From CAYFWF01 sp964346815 (lineage in GTDB: Bacteria; Acidobacteriota; Aminicenantia; Aminicenantales; Aminicenantaceae), in contig CAYFWF010000055.1 in NCBI GenBank assembly GCA_964346815.1, forward strand, positions 62,001 to 126,000: a stretch of 64,000 nucleotides of DNA, in the 5' to 3' direction. Both the position numbers and the translations under genes were made by a program. Under the pieces are notes generated by a model. That model made no database searches. It saw nothing but the letters and a program-made list of their open reading frames with translations, and had not been told where the DNA came from. This document shows, piece after piece, positions 60,271-64,000 of the stretch. Numbering within the stretch: the first letter of the stretch is position 1; each line of letters begins with the position of its first letter.

Positions 60271-60906
60271 TTATTTAAAAGACTGCATTATATCATTTGA
60301 TTTCTTTTTGTTTAAGGAATAAATAGAAAAGATTTTCACGGCTACGAGGCCGGATGCAAAAAAAGCAGCGAGAATTCGGAGTCGAGGCAAGAAAATGAGG
60401 ATCAAAGTCACCACGGTGGAGTTGCAAAATTTGGCCGCCGGACTGTAGTTCAATCTATAAATGGTCCTGTCGACTTTATAGAAGTAATTGGGAGAGATAA
60501 TATCATACTTCAGAAACTGATAGCTCAGATAAAAATCGAAAAAGGCAAAATCCAGGATATAGATCACTGCAGGCACGATCAAATCAGGGTGGAAATGGAG
60601 GAAAATGATGTAGAAGAAAAGAGTCTCCACCCGGTCTGCAATGATATCGATTTCGGCCCCTAATAGGGTTTCTTGTTTGCATTTTCTTGCACAAAATCCA
60701 TCCAGGACATCGCCGAACCAGTGCACTCCCAGACCGATGAAGTTGTAAGTCGGGCTTTGTTTGAGGATCGCCAGGCTAAAAAAGGCAAGTGACCCGCCAA
60801 GTCTAAGCAGGGTGATGATATTGGCTTCGCTGTAAAAACTGCCAGGCGTCCGGGATTGGAAAATTCGAATCTTCGCCTTCGGATTTATATCCTGTTTTGA
60901 ATTCAC
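60271..60906 (-). CDS. CDP-alcohol phosphatidyltransferase
   Basis: 211 residues. The complete catalytic signature DxxDGxxAR-x8-GxxxDxxxD is at Asp66, Asp69, Gly70, Ala73, Arg74, Gly83, Asp87 and Asp91. Five to six helices. It joins a CDP-activated lipid or alcohol with another alcohol to make a phospholipid. GTG start at 60906 with AAAGG next to it. Lies 25 bases after the PHP hydrolase gene and before the radical SAM gene; this and the lipid kinase, epimerase and flippase-like genes are the reason to suspect a lipid pathway. Confidence 0.9.
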   Translation of the reverse strand: MNSKQDINPKAKIRIFQSRTPGSFYSEANIITLLRLGGSLAFFSLAILKQSPTYNFIGLGVHWFGDVLDGFCARKCKQETLLGAEIDIIADRVETLFFYIIFLHFHPDLIVPAVIYILDFAFFDFYLSYQFLKYDIISPNYFYKVDRTIYRLNYSPAAKFCNSTVVTLILIFLPRLRILAAFFASGLVAVKIFSIYSLNKKKSNDIMQSFK

Positions 60907-60931
60907 CCTTTATTCCCTTTGACTCGCATCG

Positions 60932-63424
60932 TCATTCATCCTCGTTATGTTCGGCCTCTGCCGTTCCTTTCATTTGGATGCCTCGTGGAAGCGGGGGATC
61001 GAACTTACCGTTTCCATCCACATCCACAAAGATCGGATTGGTCAAAGCATATGGAAGGGTGGCATTTTGAGAGAGACCATATCGGGCCCTTGCTTGATGG
61101 ACGGGAAAGAGACTCTTTCTGCCAAGTACTTCTGCAGCGATATACGAATCTTCCGCGAGGGGCAGAGAAACCTTTTCCGCAAATTTGGTGACGGAATCTC
61201 CCGCCTTCTGTACCGGGAAGATGATTTTTCTCCTTCCATTCACGATCAGCCTCACCTCATCCACTGATATCCATGGAGCACTCTCCACTTTCAGGAAAAT
61301 ATTCACCATTCCCTCTCCAGCCGTCAAAGAATCGCCAGGGATATGCTCCTCATTGATCCTGAAATCCACTACAGGGCCGTTGCTGACAAAGGAGTGCCCC
61401 TTCTTTATCGATTGAATGAGAGAGGACACATCCAGCTTTTCACCTCTTCCGCCTTTGTAAAAGACATAAGTCCGGGAGTAGCCTGGTTCTCCTCTATCGA
61501 TTGTGTGGGCGTCCGATGAGCCCACAATCGGGAAATAGTAGCCCCGATTCATAAGATGAAGCCAATCGTCGATGGAATGCTGGTTGGAGGAATAAAAATA
61601 CGGTCCGTTCAGTACTTCCAGCAGGTCAAAATTCAAATCAAAATTCTCCCTGGCGCTGGAAGCATCTTCAGGATCGAGCTCATAGTTGTTAAAATATCCG
61701 ATGGATCCTGATCTGGGATGGTTCACATGAAGAAGAGCTTGAGGATCTTTTTCTCGACTTGCCTGGAACAGAAGAGAGGCTTCTGTTCGATGAGGATAAA
61801 TGGCTCCATTGTTTTTTTCATCCGCCCTGAATTGGAGGGGATAGGTGTTGTAGTGAATGACGCCTCCTCTGGTGACTTCATTTCCCATGATCGTAGCCAG
61901 ATACTTATCCAGACCGAGCTTTATCAGATCAGGCTGATAGTCGTTGATATAGTTGTGGTCGGTAGACACAGCCACATCCACACCTTCAGCCACCACAGAC
62001 TTGATTCTTTCTGCGATGTCCATCCTGCCATCCGAGTAGATAGTGTGCATATGAGGATCTACGGATATCAAATGATCGGCCTGTATCACCTTGTCTATGC
62101 GAAAAGTCAGCTCCTCTTTCATACCTCGAAAGATTTCCAAGATTTTGCTGTCTATAGTGTATTCTGGACCTCTGGAGGCGTATATGAGATAAGCGCCGAC
62201 CGGAAGTCTGATCTCCAGACCCTCCTCTTCTGGATATGCCGAGTTTTTGAATGTTTCCCAGCGCTTTCCTGTCTCGATTGGATTTTCTGGTTCGAAATAA
62301 GGAGTCTTTGTCGGGTCGAGACCAATAAATGCCGCTTTGCCTGGGACGTATTCTCCCCTGCGGTTCTGAATCTTGATTTTTACACTCCCCTGAGGAGGAT
62401 CCTGGAGGAGGCAGAGGTTTTCCTCATCAGATTGGACCAGCAATAGCTTCTCAACCACAGCAGGGAAAAAATTGGCAGTGACTGAGTAGATGCCTTCAGG
62501 GAGGGGGAAGTCGAGAGCCAGAGGCTTTTCGTGGAATGAACGGTAGAACACAGTGTGGGACAAAGGGTCTCGAACGATGACTTCTGCCAGATCCCCTTTC
62601 AGGTCTTCGAAATATATGCTGACGTTTTCCGGCTTGACATCCAGGATCTTGTAGATATCCAGAAGCAGGTCATCCCCATCAGAACTCACGAGAAGCATGA
62701 AGCGGACTTGGAACGACTCACCAGGCTTCAAAGTGCCCGGAAGGGCTTCTTCCACAGGGGGAGGATTTTGATTCATCCAACCTAAAAAATGCCCTTTTTT
62801 TGGATAGACTCTGAAATTCAGGTCAGGGTGCTTGTCGCTGTGGAAGGGACTGAAAGAGTATTCATGCATAGCGCGGAAATACAAGGAGTACTCCATATCT
62901 TCGACAGAGGCCTCCCCGGTGTTTCTTATTCTGGAGGTCAGCTCGATTTGACCCGAGGCGGGATGTATTCGATATTCAGTGAGGATCTCCCCGCTTCCTT
63001 CTTCCTCTCCCTCAAATGAGGCGGTGGCCTGGATTAAAAGGTCCCCTGATGAGTTTTGCTGCCGGACGAGCTTCACCGATTCATAGCTGATGTAGATTCT
63101 TTCCCCTTTGATTCTGAGGTAAGGAGAGCCAACGATCATGTCACTCACCAGATTTTTTCCTGCAGGCGCGAACCCGATGATGCTGCCCTTTGCATCGGCA
63201 GCCGGATAGTTGAGCGACGTCTGGAGGGTTCGCTCCATTCCCCCGATGAGAACTAGATATTTTCCGTCGGTTATGAAATAATCCCCCTTTCTGACCAACG
63301 TACAGAAATTTTCAGGCAGGTCATTCTCAGAATTCAAGATCTCGACTCGAAATTCTTGTGCTGTAAGAAAAGAGGAGAAGATAATCGAAAAGATCCAGAA
63401 GCAAAAAATTTTTAAGCTTTTCAT
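60932..63424 (-). CDS. Exported PHP-domain (CehA/McbA-type) metallohydrolase
   Basis: 830 residues. Signal peptide (1-22), then a beta-rich region of about 370 residues, and the CehA/McbA-type PHP domain with the metal motifs DPHMHTIYSDG, VSTDHNYIND, HVNHPRSG and GSSDAHTIDRG. The C-terminal about 150 residues form another beta domain. It may hydrolyse a phosphoester or an amide at the cell surface. GAGGA lies before the ATG (GAAGAGGACGTT). First gene of the six-gene operon. Confidence 0.85.
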   Translation of the reverse strand: MKSLKIFCFWIFSIIFSSFLTAQEFRVEILNSENDLPENFCTLVRKGDYFITDGKYLVLIGGMERTLQTSLNYPAADAKGSIIGFAPAGKNLVSDMIVGSPYLRIKGERIYISYESVKLVRQQNSSGDLLIQATASFEGEEEGSGEILTEYRIHPASGQIELTSRIRNTGEASVEDMEYSLYFRAMHEYSFSPFHSDKHPDLNFRVYPKKGHFLGWMNQNPPPVEEALPGTLKPGESFQVRFMLLVSSDGDDLLLDIYKILDVKPENVSIYFEDLKGDLAEVIVRDPLSHTVFYRSFHEKPLALDFPLPEGIYSVTANFFPAVVEKLLLVQSDEENLCLLQDPPQGSVKIKIQNRRGEYVPGKAAFIGLDPTKTPYFEPENPIETGKRWETFKNSAYPEEEGLEIRLPVGAYLIYASRGPEYTIDSKILEIFRGMKEELTFRIDKVIQADHLISVDPHMHTIYSDGRMDIAERIKSVVAEGVDVAVSTDHNYINDYQPDLIKLGLDKYLATIMGNEVTRGGVIHYNTYPLQFRADEKNNGAIYPHRTEASLLFQASREKDPQALLHVNHPRSGSIGYFNNYELDPEDASSARENFDLNFDLLEVLNGPYFYSSNQHSIDDWLHLMNRGYYFPIVGSSDAHTIDRGEPGYSRTYVFYKGGRGEKLDVSSLIQSIKKGHSFVSNGPVVDFRINEEHIPGDSLTAGEGMVNIFLKVESAPWISVDEVRLIVNGRRKIIFPVQKAGDSVTKFAEKVSLPLAEDSYIAAEVLGRKSLFPVHQARARYGLSQNATLPYALTNPIFVDVDGNGKFDPPLPRGIQMKGTAEAEHNEDE

Positions 63425-63703
63425 AACGTCCTCTTCTTGTGTAATCGTGGGAAATCTCGGCTTCCTTCAGCACGGCCTTTTAAACAAGGATATTTACCTT
63501 ATACCAAAAGCGTATTTTATTCAATGGGAATAAATTACCCTCACTTTCGAGAAAAAAACAATCAGGAGGGCGGATTGTTCATCTGCCTGCACGACCGCTG
63601 GTTTATCAGAGGCATCTCTTGGAGCGGATTCGAGGTTGCTTTTTAGGGTGCCGTTTCGCTAGAATTGACCTGGATACCGGGAATAAAATAAGAAAATCGG
63701 TCC

Positions 63704-64000
63704 ATGGATAAATGCGAGATTCTTCATACAATCAAGGGAAAAAGATTTCTGTTTGCAGTAGAGACTTCTCCTGATAAAGATGATTATCAGAAGTATGAAG
63801 ATATCCGGCAGGAGATTTGGAAGGAACCGACAGATCAGATGGCCGGCCCCCGCAACATGCACTGTGAAAATTATTTCGACAGAGGAAGCAGCCTTTTTGC
63901 CGGTGTCTTTATAGAAGATGAAAAAGGGAAATTCCCCAGAGACAGAGAGCATCTGGCAGGATTTTCCTACGGGTTCGTTGGAGTGAAGGATAAGGAAATT
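63704..64000 (+). CDS. GNAT-like acetyltransferase, 3' end beyond the window
   Basis: Partial: 99 codons remain open to the right edge. Begins MDKCEILHTIKGKR; the segment YEDIRQEIWKEPTDQM and LAGFSYGFVGVKDKE follow the pattern of GNAT proteins in the COG3375-like group. A stop codon five codons upstream leaves ATG 63704 as the only start. No good Shine-Dalgarno. The upstream 279-base gap (63425-63703) between the divergent PHP gene and this gene shows no other feature that I can defend. Confidence 0.6.
   Translation, partial: MDKCEILHTIKGKRFLFAVETSPDKDDYQKYEDIRQEIWKEPTDQMAGPRNMHCENYFDRGSSLFAGVFIEDEKGKFPRDREHLAGFSYGFVGVKDKEI

Noticed and set aside
61718..62446. Plus-strand frame of 242 codons within the PHP hydrolase gene
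   Set aside because: Shadow of the PHP gene; rich in Cys, Phe and His in a way typical of mirror frames.
63437..63646. 69-codon frame in the gap right of the PHP gene
   Set aside because: No ribosome site, no pattern, and it lies in the expected promoter region of the PHP gene.

Overview
The window reads as one continuous stretch of chromosome from a Gram-negative (diderm) bacterium. The evidence for two membranes is an outer-membrane secretin, many signal peptides and lipoproteins, and a type IV pilus assembly set. An oxygen-independent ribonucleotide reductase operon (nrdD/nrdG) and a ferritin-like diiron protein suggest anaerobic or low-oxygen life. The mix of genes (secretin fused to a cohesin-like domain, CehA/McbA-type PHP hydrolase, M64 and M1 peptidases, a FecR/DUF6600-like surface protein, pil genes with an ABC transporter as in Myxococcota) would fit Acidobacteriota, Aminicenantes or a related lineage. 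That placement is inference only. I see no insertion sequence, prophage, CRISPR array or rRNA.

Layout. 0-5.4 kb: glutamine synthetase divergent from an Lrp/AsnC regulator, then S-adenosylmethionine decarboxylase and a large M1-type metallopeptidase. 5.4-10.0 kb (minus strand): NtrC-family sigma-54 activator, a PDZ-containing sensor kinase and a small exported protein. 10.2-17.8 kb: pilus assembly operon pilC/gspF, pilB/gspE, pilM, pilN, pilO, pilP and a secretin with a C-terminal cohesin-like domain. 17.9-19.5 kb: tRNA-Met(CAT) and tilS. 19.6-21.4 kb: a polytopic GT-C-like membrane protein. 21.9-32.0 kb: a sigma-54-type promoter, minor pilins (FimT/GspH-, PilV-, PilW- and PilX-like), a PilY1-like adhesin, an ABC transporter, a TPR lipid-anchored or membrane-anchored protein, and the prepilin peptidase. 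32-38.5 kb: ferritin-like protein, a candidate structured RNA, Memo-family protein, agmatinase/arginase-family enzyme, M64 peptidase, free methionine-(R)-sulfoxide reductase and a 65-residue protein with its own strong promoter and terminator. 38.7-42.2 kb: RbsB/RbsA/RbsC-type sugar ABC importer. 42.4-48.9 kb: FecR/DUF6600-like protein with a long Ser/Arg-rich tail, two exported proteins, amidase, HAD hydrolase, YjbQ. 49.2-53.9 kb: nrdD, glutaredoxin-like gene, nrdG, dut, TrmJ-like methyltransferase, OsmC. 53.9-56.6 kb: SppA, a degenerate HD-domain membrane protein, a DUF429 protein. 56.6-63.4 kb (minus strand): a tight six-gene operon, in transcription order PHP hydrolase, CDP-alcohol phosphatidyltransferase, radical SAM, VTT/DedA-like membrane protein, NAD-dependent epimerase, diacylglycerol-kinase-family enzyme. 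The right edge cuts a GNAT-like gene.

How it works together. Between 5 and 32 kb the window holds nearly everything for a type IV pilus except PilT and an obvious major pilin. It also carries a two-component pair of the PilS/PilR type and a GG-N10-GC promoter in front of the minor pilins, preceded by three TGRCR repeats. An ABC transporter between PilY1 and PilD recalls Myxococcus pilGHI. The nrd operon is preceded by two NrdR-box-like repeats exactly 32 bp apart. The operon at 56.6-63.4 kb looks like an uncharacterised membrane-lipid pathway and is the best candidate for new biochemistry.
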